64,000 bases of DNA. It comes from JAAYVZ01 sp035384965 (lineage in GTDB: Bacteria; Acidobacteriota; Thermoanaerobaculia; Thermoanaerobaculales; Thermoanaerobaculaceae). The first letter of the stretch is position 1; each line of letters starts with the position of its first letter. Under the pieces are notes generated by a model. The model did no database searches, was not told where the DNA came from, and saw only the letters and a program-made list of their open reading frames with translations. The translations under genes were made by a program, and so were the position numbers. Shown piece by piece: positions 8,922 to 18,300 of the stretch. The DNA is taken from contig DAOOJE010000005.1 of assembly GCA_035384965.1 (NCBI GenBank), positions 59,575 to 123,574 of the forward strand, read 5' to 3'.

Positions 8922-9265
8922 CCCCCACCCGAGAGGATGTGGCGGCGGGCCGGAAGCGTCCCACGGGGCGGTGCTTTTCTGCCACCATTGCTCCGACGTG
9001 CTGGAGGACAGCCATACGGTGGAGGGGACCCTGGGCCACGGCGACCACAGCGGCGACCTCGTCCCCAACGGCTCCGGCACGATCTCTCGAATCGCTTTCC
9101 CCCGCGTTCGACAGTTGCGAGCCGTCATGGACAGGGTTGGAAAACGCAAGTTGCTGGTTTGGCGCGACGTCGCCCGGCCGGGGATAGGTGCAGACGACGA
9201 AATGCATGGGCACACGTCTGAGGACCGGGGGTGTTGGCAGACCCAGCCGCTGGTTCCAGACGCGA
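8922..9265. other. Non-coding or decayed spacer
   Basis: No gene is supported. Open frames on both strands lack recognisable motifs and change frame freely. It precedes a transposase remnant, so it may be decayed mobile DNA. Confidence 0.5.
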
Positions 9266-9618
9266 GGTTCGTACCTCCGCGCGACTCGGCGCACCAACAA
9301 GGACGGCTCCACCACCCGCTGCGTCCAGCTCGAGCACAACTCTGAGAAACCCGGGCCGCCCGCGCGAATGCCAAGACCCTCTAAGACTTTGGCCGAGCCG
9401 AACAGGTTGACGGGGCGCACCGTGAGGCGACGCTTCGCGAGCTGCGACCGGTGTACCACCGCAAGGAGCAGCGCATCCGGGCGTACGCGACCGTGTGCTG
9501 GCTGGAGCTCGGGTTGATCCGGCTCGCCGAGGTCCGGACTGGGAGATCGATGCACTGGTGTAATTGTCGTCAGTGCACTCGTGTAGTTGACGCCGGGCAT
9601 TCCTGGAAGCTGGGCTGA
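9266..9618 (+). pseudogene. Internally deleted IS1634-like transposase remnant
   Basis: The first part (from about 9266) reads SYLRATRRTNKDGSTTRCV then QLEHNS, the N-terminal signature of IS1634-type transposases that normally begin MYLR..RRKNKDGS..RYVQL.HN. About 150 bases later, in another frame from 9421, the sequence reads ATLRELRPVYHRKEQRIRAY then ATVCWLELGLIRLAE, the conserved C-terminal part of the same family (LRPVYHR.E.RIRAH...CWLAL). The several hundred residues between, including the DDE core, are missing. It ends at TGA 9616-9618. The product cannot be functional. Confidence 0.72.
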
Positions 9619-9728
9619 ACCTGCGGGGGCCGGTGACGCGCCGGCCCTGATGGTGCAGGCCGGACGCCAGGAGGGTCGGCTCACGAAGTGCCGCCGCGGC
9701 TTCGGGTCATCCTCTTTTCAGGAGCTTC

Positions 9729-10409
9729 TTGCTGGTCTGGCCCAATGCCCGGAATCGGAAAGAGGAGGCAGCCAGGACCCGCCGTCCCCTCACCAACGTC
9801 CTCGCCGTGGCGCTGATCAGCGGTGCGGTCGCCGCAACCGGGCTCGCCGCCTTCACCGGCACCGACGTCTTTCTGCCCTCGGTGCGCGAGCGGCCCGGGG
9901 TGCCGCCCGCCGTCTGGTACACCTCCGTCTGGGTGCACAACCCCAGCGAGACGGCGGCCATCGTGACGTTCCACCTGCTGGAACGCCAGGAGAACCTGAC
10001 CCCGAAGACGTACGTGGACAACGGCAACGTGGTCACCGACGCGAACCGCTTCGCGGAAGTGACGCTGCCGGAGTGGTTCGAGGCGCTCGATCGGGACTTC
10101 CGGTACCAGCTCACGGTCATCGGCGATGGGGAGGAGTGGTTCCACGCCCGCATCGCTCGCAAGATCGAGGGGAACTCCTTCACCATCCAGACCAGCGCGC
10201 CGCTGGCGGAGGTGTCCTGGCAAGTGACCGGCATCCTTCAGGATCGTTTCGCCAACACGTACCGAGTCCAGGTGGAAGAGGACAAGCCCGCCGAGAAGCG
10301 AGGCACGTACCTGCACCCCGATGCGTGGGGCCAACCGGCGGAGCGCGGCCAGGACCACGAACTTCTCTCGGGTCGGCCGGTTGCGCTGGAGTCGAAGGTC
10401 CAGCGGTAG
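9729..10409 (+). CDS. Small secreted protein, distantly similar to the 4440 protein; start codon doubtful
   Basis: The frame encodes a hydrophobic signal segment (NVLAVALISGAVAATGLAAF) and then a beta-rich domain with WYTSVWVHNPSETAAIVTFH, similar in pattern to the WRTDLEVVNPG and NLGYVNAT units of the protein at 4440. The only nearby start is TTG 9729 with a weak AGGAG four bases away. A stronger AAAGAGGAGG lies at about 9759-9768, and the codon five bases after it is AGG, exactly where MTRRPLTN would begin. An ATG to AGG change may have silenced or weakened this gene. The last 50 residues are charged and unlike the rest. Function unknown. Confidence 0.5.
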   Translation: MLVWPNARNRKEEAARTRRPLTNVLAVALISGAVAATGLAAFTGTDVFLPSVRERPGVPPAVWYTSVWVHNPSETAAIVTFHLLERQENLTPKTYVDNGNVVTDANRFAEVTLPEWFEALDRDFRYQLTVIGDGEEWFHARIARKIEGNSFTIQTSAPLAEVSWQVTGILQDRFANTYRVQVEEDKPAEKRGTYLHPDAWGQPAERGQDHELLSGRPVALESKVQR

Positions 10410-10459
10410 CGGACGGATCGGGTCCCCGCCGCACTGCCGAATGATCCTTTCACAGCGTG

Positions 10460-11700
10460 CTTCAGACGACGCGTGCAGGCTCGAAGCCCCGGACCGCGGC
10501 GCTCGGGGTCGACGCTCCGCTCGAGCAGCAGGTCGGCGAAGCCGATGATCGAGTTGAGCGGTGTCCGCAGCTAGGGCTCATGTTGGCGAGGAACTATTCC
10601 TTGGTCCGCTCGGCCTTGCGGGCGGTTAGGTTGGCCTGCTCCAGCGCGTGGGCGTGCTCCCTGCACGGTGGAGCCCACCCAGATCCTCCCCAGGCGGTCC
10701 TCGGCCAGGCGGTTCGCCGCGCTCCCGGCGAGGCCGTCGGCGACTTGGAACGAGGGCACCCTCGGCCGGGCTCGCTGGTCCTGGACGTCGACCTACGCCA
10801 GCCCGCCTGGCGTCCCGACCCAGAGGTCGCCCGCGCGGCTCGCGAGAAGGGTGAGCGCCTGGTCCGCCGGCAGGCCGTCCTTTGTGCCAGGACCTCGTTG
10901 TACCCGCGCTCGGGGCTGAACCGGCACAGGCCGGCCGATGTCCCGACCCACATCCGACCCTCACCGTCGCGGGCCATGTCGCAGACCCAGTTGGCGGGCA
11001 GGCCGTTCTTCTCGGTCCAGGCCGTCAGCTCCTGGCGGTCAAGGCCGATCGGGTCGGGGCGGAGCCGGGCGAGGCCGCCGAAGGTCCCTACCCAGACGTC
11101 GTCCCCCTGCCGGGGAGCACGGCGAAGACCTTGGCGTCGGGCAGCCGTGGCGGGGCGTGGTGCTGCGCAGGCTCTCGGTGAGCAGACGGACCAGGTCGTT
11201 GCGGAGGGCGATCCACAGCACGTGCTCGCGGTCTTCGAGCAGGGCGTGGACCACGCCGTCGCAAAGGCCGTTCTCGGTCGAAGGCGATCGGCACGTGCGC
11301 ATCTCGAGGAGGTCGCAGAGGCTCACCCCGGTGTGGGTGCCGACCACGAGCTCCCCGCGGTGGTTGACGAGGAGGGCGTAGACGTAGTCTTGCGCCAGGC
11401 CGTCGGCGCGGCTGACGGAGCGTCGAGAGGTTGCCGCCCCCGAGGCCGTCAGCGGTGAGCTGGAGGTGTCCGCTGCTGCTGTGGGCGGCGGTGAGGAAGT
11501 GCGAGACCCTCAGCAGCCGTGCCGTCGGGCCGGCCGAGGGCAGGGTGGTGGCGCGGCCTCGGCGGGGAACCGGGACGGGAGGAGCGGACAGGGTGGGCGC
11601 GCCTGTCGCCAGCCGCTGGCGGATCGTCTCGACGGGCGCGGCGAGGACCGCCGCGGTTTCGTGTCCACGCGGATGTCGGGCGAGCCGATGCGGCTCGCAA
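10460..11700 (-). pseudogene. Degraded two-component-propeller histidine kinase
   Basis: Minus-strand fragments in all three frames match the intact propeller kinases elsewhere in the window. Propeller blades: ADGLAQDYVYALLVNHRGEL (about 11350-11415), ENGLCDGVVHALLEDREHVL followed by WIAL, MARDGEGRMWVGTSAGLCRF, and DGLAGSAANRLAEDRLGRIW followed by VGS. Then comes an ARKAERTKE linker, a stop, and the dimerisation box FLANMSP-stop-LRTPLNSIIGFADLLL (about 10490-10570). Frameshifts and stops separate all parts; no ATPase domain remains after the box. Sequence from 11640 to 11830 on the same strand has an unassigned reading frame (RLFIIDERIFNVLPRDVASR). This is a dead gene or a recombination scar. 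Confidence 0.72.
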
Positions 11701-11828
11701 CGTCGCGAGGCAGCACGTTGAAGATGCGCTCGTCGATGATGAAGAGCCTGGCCACGCCCAGACCACGGTACCGCTCATCGACGGCGCGTCGGCACAGCAG
11801 CGCTCCGCCCCTGACTTCCGTTATCGGG

Positions 11829-11834
11829 TAGAGT
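11829..11834 (+). promoter_or_regulatory. Putative -10 element (TAGAGT)
   Basis: TAGAGT 40 bases before ATG 11874, with AGGAGG in the leader. Confidence 0.35.
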
Positions 11835-11873
11835 GATCCCAGGGAGCGGCGCCAAGCCGGAGGAGGTGTCGTG

Positions 11874-12593
11874 ATGCGTTCGCTGTGGTGCGCAGTGGCG
11901 GTCCTCGTCTCGTCGTCGGCGATGGGAGCGGCGACGTTTTGCGTGGACGGGCGCAACCTCTCCGGCATGGCAGACGGTTCGGCGGCACGGCCGTTCGTGA
12001 CCGTCCAGGCCGCGGTCGACGCGGCGGTCGCGGGCGACACGGTCGCGGTGGCTGCCGGGCACTGCCGCGAGGCCGTGCACGTCCGCGGCAAGGGGCTTTT
12101 CTTGCTCGGCGGGTTCGCGGGCGCGGCCTCGTACGACGGCACGGCGGCCGGCGACTTCTCGACCCGCTCCGGCGATCCCTCCGCCACCTGGATCGAGGGC
12201 GTCCGAACGGCGCCGGTCATGCGGCTCACCGATGCGCCGGCGAGCACGCTCGACGGCTTCCGGATCACGGGCGGGCAGCGCGGTGTGCTCGTCGACGACG
12301 AGGCGTGGCCGTCGATCGTCGCCGACGTCGTGATCTCCCACAACTTCGTGGAGGACAACCTGCGCTCGCGGGCCGGCCGCTGGAGCCCGGCGCTCGCCAC
12401 GTGGGTGCACGACTCCGACTCGAGCCCCGCGATCGACGCCGGCGACGCCGCCCGGCCCTTCGATCTCGAGCCGGAGCCGAACGGCGGGCGCCTCAACCTC
12501 GGCTTCGAGGGCAACACGCCCGAAGCGAGCAAGAGCGATTCTGGCCTCGGCCCCCGGGCGCGCCGGCGCCTTGGGCGTGCCGGCGGCGGGTGA
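11874..12593 (+). CDS. Secreted right-handed beta-helix-like protein, shortened
   Basis: A 239-residue protein with a Sec signal peptide (about residues 1-20, core LWCAVAVLVSSSAMGAATF). The body resembles pectin-lyase-like beta-helix proteins: FVTVQAAVDAAVAGDTVAVA, a GFAGAASYDG turn and STLDGFRITGG. The C-terminal part with SSPAIDAGD and GGRLNLGFEGNTPEAS is like the end of choice-of-anchor/beta-helix proteins. The helix is much shorter than usual, and DNLRSRAGRWSPALATWVHD seems to join two parts, so an internal deletion is likely. ATG 11874 is preferred over GTG 11871 because AGGAGG (11861-11866) is then seven bases away. Confidence 0.68.
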   Translation: MRSLWCAVAVLVSSSAMGAATFCVDGRNLSGMADGSAARPFVTVQAAVDAAVAGDTVAVAAGHCREAVHVRGKGLFLLGGFAGAASYDGTAAGDFSTRSGDPSATWIEGVRTAPVMRLTDAPASTLDGFRITGGQRGVLVDDEAWPSIVADVVISHNFVEDNLRSRAGRWSPALATWVHDSDSSPAIDAGDAARPFDLEPEPNGGRLNLGFEGNTPEASKSDSGLGPRARRRLGRAGGG

Positions 12594-12690
12594 TACCCTT
12601 GATCCAGCGAGCCCTGGAGACCGAGGTGGGTGAGACCGCCCGAGGCGTATGCCGGGGGCGGTGCGGTGCCCGGGGCCGGGGGAGGGAGAC

Positions 12691-15330
12691 ATGAATCCCG
12701 AGGATCAGGCCCCCGCCGCCCCAATCACCGAGGACTGGGCGCCCTCCGTCGTGCAGGGGCCGCGGGGGGGGCCGCTCGACTCGGAACTCCCGGCGTCGCG
12801 GATCGGCCGCTTCATCGTACTGCGCCGTCTCGGGGCGGGCGGCATGGGGGTGGTGTTCGAGGCGTACGACCCCGAGCTCGAACGCAAGGTCGCGATCAAG
12901 CTCCTGCACCACTCGCCCGGCCAGATCGATGGCTCCTCGCCCGAGGCGGCCCGGTTGCAGCGCGAGGCCCAGGCGATGGCTCAGCTCTCGCACCCCAACG
13001 TGGTCACGATTTACGACGTCGGAACGTGCGGCGGGCGAGTCTTCATCGCCATGGAGCACGTGGAGGGGATGGACCTCAGGCAGTGGCTGTGCAGGCGCGA
13101 GCGGCCGTGGCGGGAGACGCTCGGCATGTTCCTGCAGGCCGGGGAGGGCCTGGCGGCTGCGCATGCCGCCGGCCTGGTCCACCGCGACTTCAAGCCCGGC
13201 AACGTGCTGGTGGGCGGCGACGGCCGGGTTCGCGTCCTGGACTTCGGGCTGGCGCGGCCGGTGGGGCAACGCCCGGCGGGAGCCGCGGACCCGCGCGCCT
13301 CGGGGCCGGCTCCGTCGGCGCTGGACTCGCCGCTCACGGTCCCGGGCGCGATCATGGGCACCCCGGCGTACATGCCACCCGAGCAGCTGGCCGGCCGGCA
13401 GGTGGACCCCCGTTCCGACCAGTATGCGTTTGCCGTCGCGCTCTACGAGGGGCTCTACTCGCGGCGCCCCTTCGGCGAAGCCGACGCGTTTCCGGGGCTG
13501 AGACCGGAAAGCAGGACGGCGCCTCTGCCGCCACCGGCGCACCACCCCGTCCCGTTGCGAGTGTGGCGCGTGCTGCAGCGGGCGCTCTCGGCCGATCCCG
13601 CGGAGCGCTTCCCGTCCATGGCTGCCCTCTTGCAGGCCTTGCGCCGGGCGGCTGCCTCGCGCCTGCGGCTCTGGGGGGCGGCGGCGGCCGGGCTCGGTGC
13701 CGTGGCGCTGGCGGCGGTCGTTGCGACCCGCGAGCGAGCGCTGCCGGCGCCGTGCACCGGCGGCCCCGAACGCTGGGCGGCAGTCTGGAACGTCGAGCGT
13801 GCCTCGCGAATGGGGCGGGCGTTCGCTGCCACCGGCAGTCCCATCGCCGCTGCAGCGTTCGAGCGCACGGCCGATGCGCTCGAACGCTACGGCCAGGGGT
13901 GGATCGCGGCCCGCACCGAGGCATGCCTGGCCACGTACCTCCGCCACGAGCAGTCGAGCGAGCTGCTCGACCTGAGGATGGCCTGCCTGGATCGCCGCCT
14001 GCGGGATGTCGCGGCGCTCGTGGCGGTGCTCGAGAAGGCGGACGCCGAGGCCATCGTGGAGGCACCGCGAGCGGCGCTGGCCCTCCGTCCGCTCGAAGGG
14101 TGCTCGGACGCGGAAGCGCTCAGGGCGCCGGTGCCCGTGCCGGCCGACCCGGAGGGACGGCGGCGGGCGGCTGTTCTCGCCGAGCGCCTCTCCCGGGCGC
14201 AGGCGGAGGCGGAGATCGGCCATCTCGATCAGGCGCTGGCCGAGGCGCGCGGGGCACTGGCCGAGGCCATCGCGCTGGGCCACGATCCGCTCGCCGCCGA
14301 GGCGCATGTACTGGTGGGCGACGTGCTCGACCGCCTCGGCGAGTACGAGCGGGCCTCCGGCGAGCTGCGGCTCGGACTGGTCGCGGCGCAGCGGGGGCGG
14401 CACGAGGAGGTCGTGGCTCGCGCCCTGGCGCTGCTCGTCTGGGTCGACGGATACGGCCGCCAGCAGCCGGAGTCGTTCGAGCTCCTGGCCGAGCTGGGTT
14501 CGGCCACGCTGGAGCGGCTCGGGGGCCGGGAGTTGCTGCGCGCCGAGCTCGCGCAAGGCCTCGGCTCGGCGCTGCAGGTCAATCGCCGGCTGGAGGAGGC
14601 GCTCGAGCAGTTCCAGCTCGCGGGCACGCTGCGAGCGGCCAGCCTGGGAGAGTCACACTACCTGGTCGCCGCGACGCGCACCAACACCGCCACCGTCTAC
14701 TACTTGCAGGGCCGGTACGAGGAGGCGCTGCGCATCAACCGCGAAATCCTGCCGGTCTTCGAGGCGGCGCTGGGTCCGGAGCATCCCGCGGTGGCGATTA
14801 ACCTCGACAACATCGGCGCCTCGTTGTCGGCGCTCGGGCACGCCGAGGAGGCGCGAGCGGCGCACGCCCGCGCCCACACCATCCGGCGAGCCCTGCTCGG
14901 CGACGACAGCGTGCTGACCGCGTCGAGCCTGGCCAACATCGCGTTCATCGACTTGGAGGCCGGACGGGTCGAGGCCGCCCGCGCCGCGTTCGTGCAGGTG
15001 CAGGCGGTCTTTTCTTCCAAGCTCGGCGCCTCTCACCCCTACCTGGCCTTTCCCGAGGCCGGGCTAGGGCGCTGCCTGCTCGAGCAGGGCGATGCGCTCG
15101 CCGCGGTTGGGTCTCTCGAGTCAGCCGTGCGGAGAATGGGCGGCCAAGGGGTGTTCGCGCCGCTCGACACAGCCGAGGTGCGCTTCGCCCTCGCCAGGGC
15201 CTTGGGGGCGCTCGGCCGCGACCCCGGTCGAGCCCGGCGGCTGGCCGAGGAGGCGCTGGGCGGGCTGGGAGGATCGCCCCGGGAGGTGGCGCTCCGGAAG
15301 AGGATCGAGGTCTGGTTGGCCGCGGCTTGA
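12691..15330 (+). CDS. Membrane Ser/Thr protein kinase with tetratricopeptide repeats
   Basis: An 879-residue PknB-type kinase. The kinase domain (about 40-320) has the glycine loop GAGGMG (48-53), catalytic Lys70 (VAIK), HRDFKPGN (164-171, catalytic Asp166) and DFG (184-186), plus GTPAYMPPEQ. A single membrane helix lies at about 326-346. The following 530 residues are alpha-helical with TPR units, for example EEALRINREILPVFEAALGP and HPAVAINLDNIGASLSALGH, and act as a ligand- or partner-binding platform, probably outside the membrane. SD GGAGGGAG precedes ATG 12691. The gene ends 33 bases before a histidine kinase gene, suggesting linked signalling. Kinase substrates are unknown. Confidence 0.9.
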   Translation: MNPEDQAPAAPITEDWAPSVVQGPRGGPLDSELPASRIGRFIVLRRLGAGGMGVVFEAYDPELERKVAIKLLHHSPGQIDGSSPEAARLQREAQAMAQLSHPNVVTIYDVGTCGGRVFIAMEHVEGMDLRQWLCRRERPWRETLGMFLQAGEGLAAAHAAGLVHRDFKPGNVLVGGDGRVRVLDFGLARPVGQRPAGAADPRASGPAPSALDSPLTVPGAIMGTPAYMPPEQLAGRQVDPRSDQYAFAVALYEGLYSRRPFGEADAFPGLRPESRTAPLPPPAHHPVPLRVWRVLQRALSADPAERFPSMAALLQALRRAAASRLRLWGAAAAGLGAVALAAVVATRERALPAPCTGGPERWAAVWNVERASRMGRAFAATGSPIAAAAFERTADALERYGQGWIAARTEACLATYLRHEQSSELLDLRMACLDRRLRDVAALVAVLEKADAEAIVEAPRAALALRPLEGCSDAEALRAPVPVPADPEGRRRAAVLAERLSRAQAEAEIGHLDQALAEARGALAEAIALGHDPLAAEAHVLVGDVLDRLGEYERASGELRLGLVAAQRGRHEEVVARALALLVWVDGYGRQQPESFELLAELGSATLERLGGRELLRAELAQGLGSALQVNRRLEEALEQFQLAGTLRAASLGESHYLVAATRTNTATVYYLQGRYEEALRINREILPVFEAALGPEHPAVAINLDNIGASLSALGHAEEARAAHARAHTIRRALLGDDSVLTASSLANIAFIDLEAGRVEAARAAFVQVQAVFSSKLGASHPYLAFPEAGLGRCLLEQGDALAAVGSLESAVRRMGGQGVFAPLDTAEVRFALARALGALGRDPGRARRLAEEALGGLGGSPREVALRKRIEVWLAAA

Positions 15331-15339
15331 TCGTGGTCC

Positions 15340-15345
15340 TACAAT
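15340..15345 (+). promoter_or_regulatory. Putative -10 element (TACAAT)
   Basis: TACAAT 18 bases before the GTG at 15364, in the short gap after the Ser/Thr kinase gene. No clear -35. Confidence 0.3.
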
Positions 15346-15363
15346 GAGAGCCGGGGGAACCGA

Positions 15364-18300
15364 GTGAGCCAGGCGAGGTGGATCGGTGTCGAGGCGTGCT
15401 GCCGCATGTACCGCTTGGTGGCGGTGGCGGCCGGGGTGTTCGCCTCCTCGGTCTCAGCGCAAACGCCGTTTTCTCAACACTGGGAACCCCGCGACGGGCT
15501 CGCGCAGTATTCCGTGTCAGTGCTCGCGCAGGACGAGCTCGGCTACGTCTGGATGGGCACCGCGGCCGGAGCCTCCCGCTTCAACGGCCGTCGATTCCAG
15601 AACTTCAACGGCAACAACGGCTTCGTCAACCGACCGACGCTGGCGATCCTGCCGCTGCCCGGGAGGGTCCTGCTGCTCTCGGAGGCCGGGGGGCTGTACG
15701 AGGCGCGCGGCGAGAAGGCGGTGCGGGTCGCCACGGAGGCGCCGGTCATCGGGCTGCTGCCCGACCCGGGTGGAGGCCAGCCTTGGCTCATCACGGAAAG
15801 CGGCGTGGTACAGCTTGGAGGACAGGGCTTGCTGTGCTTTCCGGAGGGGGTTGTGCCGGCGCGGCAGCCGCAGCCGAGCAGCGCGATCGTGGACGGCCAT
15901 GTCGTATTCCCGATCGGCACTGCCGTGCTGCGCCTCGGAGGCGGCGAGCTGGCGCTGGTCGCGAGGTTCGAGTCGGCGGTGCTGGGGGTCGTGGCCGCCG
16001 CCCGGGGAGTGGCCGCGGTGCTTCCCGACCGTGTGGTGGTTCTCGGGGGGCCGGGGGAGGGGGGGCCGGTGCTGTGGCAGGCGCCTGCGGCGCTGCGCGC
16101 CACCTGTGGCGCGGCGAGGGGCGGGCGAGTGGTGGTGGGCACCACGGCCGGATCGCTCGTCATGCTCGAAGAGGAAGGGGTTCGCGAGGTGGCGGCCCGA
16201 GGCTGGCCAGCCCACGCCGTGCTGTCGGTACTGGTGGACCGCGAGGGCAGCGTGTGGGCGGGGCTCGATGCCGGGGGCGTGGTGCTCGTGCCACGGACCC
16301 CCTTCACCTCGTTCACGGAGGCGGACGGGGTGGGCACCGGCGATGCCTTCTACACGATTTTCGATCCGTTGCGAAAGGGTGTGTGGACCGGCACGCGCAA
16401 CGGCGGCCTGGCGTTCATCCGGGGCCGGGAGGTGCGGCGGCTGACCGAGGCGCAGGGACTCCCCTCCAATCGCATCAGGGCGATGCAGCTCGCGCGCTCG
16501 GGCGAGCTCCTGATCGGCACCTTCAACGGCGTGGCCGTGCTCGACCGGCAGGATCGGCTGCGAGTGACGCTCCCGCCGTGCGGGACCGGGTTCCGCATGC
16601 TGTTCGAGGCGCCCGACGGCACGGTGTACGCCGGAAGCCAGGACGGTGCGCTCGTGGCGCTCACGGGAGGGGGAGGCCGCTGCCTGGACACCTCCGCCCT
16701 GCCAAAGCCTCTCGTGTTCCAGACCATGGTCGTCCACGAGGGGAAGCTGCTGGTGGGGACCTCGCAGGGGGTGTTCGAGCTCGTGGATGGCACCACCCTG
16801 GTCGGACCGTTCTGCGGCGGCGCCGAGGTGCGCTGGTTCGGCATCGACGGCGAGGGGGCGTTGTGGGCCCCTTCCCGCACCCGCGGAGCCTGGCGCCTCG
16901 AGGACGGGACGTGGACGAACTTCGAGGAGCCGCAGGGGTTCGACCGAGAGCTGCGGTTCGTGGCCATCGCGCCCGACGGGGTGCCGTGGTTTGCCGGCGA
17001 GCACGGGGTCTGGTCGTACCCCGATGCGCATGGGACCCGCCTGACCACCGGCCACGGCCTGAGTTCGAACAACATCTACCTCCTGCGTTTCGACCACCTC
17101 GGCCGCCTGTGGGTGGGCACCGATCTCGGGCTCGACCTGGTGGAGGGCGGGCGGGTCGTGGCGCACTTCGACTATCGCGACGGGCTGGCGGACAACGAGC
17201 TCAACGGCAACGCTTTGGCCTGGGACGACGAGGGGCGGCTGTGGTTCGCCACCATGCGCGGAGTCTCCAGTCTCGACCCGCGGGCGATGACGGACCGCGG
17301 GTTGCCGCCGCTGCTCGACCTCTCCGGCATCGAGGTCAACGACGAGGAGGTCGACCTCGCTCGGAAGGGCGGGGGGTATGTCCCGATCGAGCTGGACCAC
17401 CGCCGCAACTCGCTGCGCTTTCACTTTTCGGCCCAAAGCTTCCGGAACCCCTCCGGAATCCTGTACGAGCACCGGCTCGAGGGCTTCGACGACGGATGGT
17501 CGCGGCGCTCGCCCACGGAGTTCGCCCATTACCCCAAGCTCCCGCCCGGGCGGTACACGTTCCACGTGCGGGCGGTGGCGTCGGACGGCACGGTGTCCGA
17601 GGCTCGGACCGTGGCGGTGCGCATCGTTCCGGCGCTGTGGCAGCGTCCTGCCGCCCACGCCGTCCTCGGCGTGCTGGCCGTGCTGGTGGCGGCGGCGCTC
17701 GACCGCTACAGGACGCGGGTGGTGCGAGCACGCAGTCTCGAGCTCGAACGGCTGGTCACCGAGCGCACGCGCGAGGTGGAAGCTCGCCGGGACCAGCTCG
17801 AGCAGATCAACGAGCTGGTCAAGGTCATCAACTCGCGGCACGCGTTCGAGGATCTTCTCGCGTTCCTGCTGCGGCACGCCGGGATCATCCACGGCGTGGA
17901 CAAGGCGCTGGCGCTGGTCGCCGACCGCGACACCGGCACTTTCCACGTCCGGGCGGTGCTCGGCTGGCAGGCGGAGGAGCTGGCGGGGGTCGAGCTGACA
18001 GCGGAAGAGGCCGCCGAGCGTTACGCCGACCCGACCGGTCAGGTGTTCGAGGACATCTTCGTGATCCAGAACCGCGGCCCGCGGGCCGGGGAATCCAGGT
18101 TCCCGTTCCAGCCTGCCTGGAAGGCAATGCTGGTCATGCGCATCCGGGTCGAGGACCGGGTCGAGGGGTACCTGGTGTTCGACAGCATGAAGGACGAGGA
18201 CGCGTTCGCCGACCGCGACCTGCTGCTCCTGCAGGCGCTCCGCGAGCACATCCGCTCGGCGTTCATCAAGACCCGCATGCTCCAGGAGCTGCAGCTCCTC

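Noticed and set aside
8863..9684. Open frame of 273 codons on the minus strand over the spacer.
   Set aside because: No motif, no SD, overlaps the transposase remnant on the other strand, composition unlike neighbouring genes.
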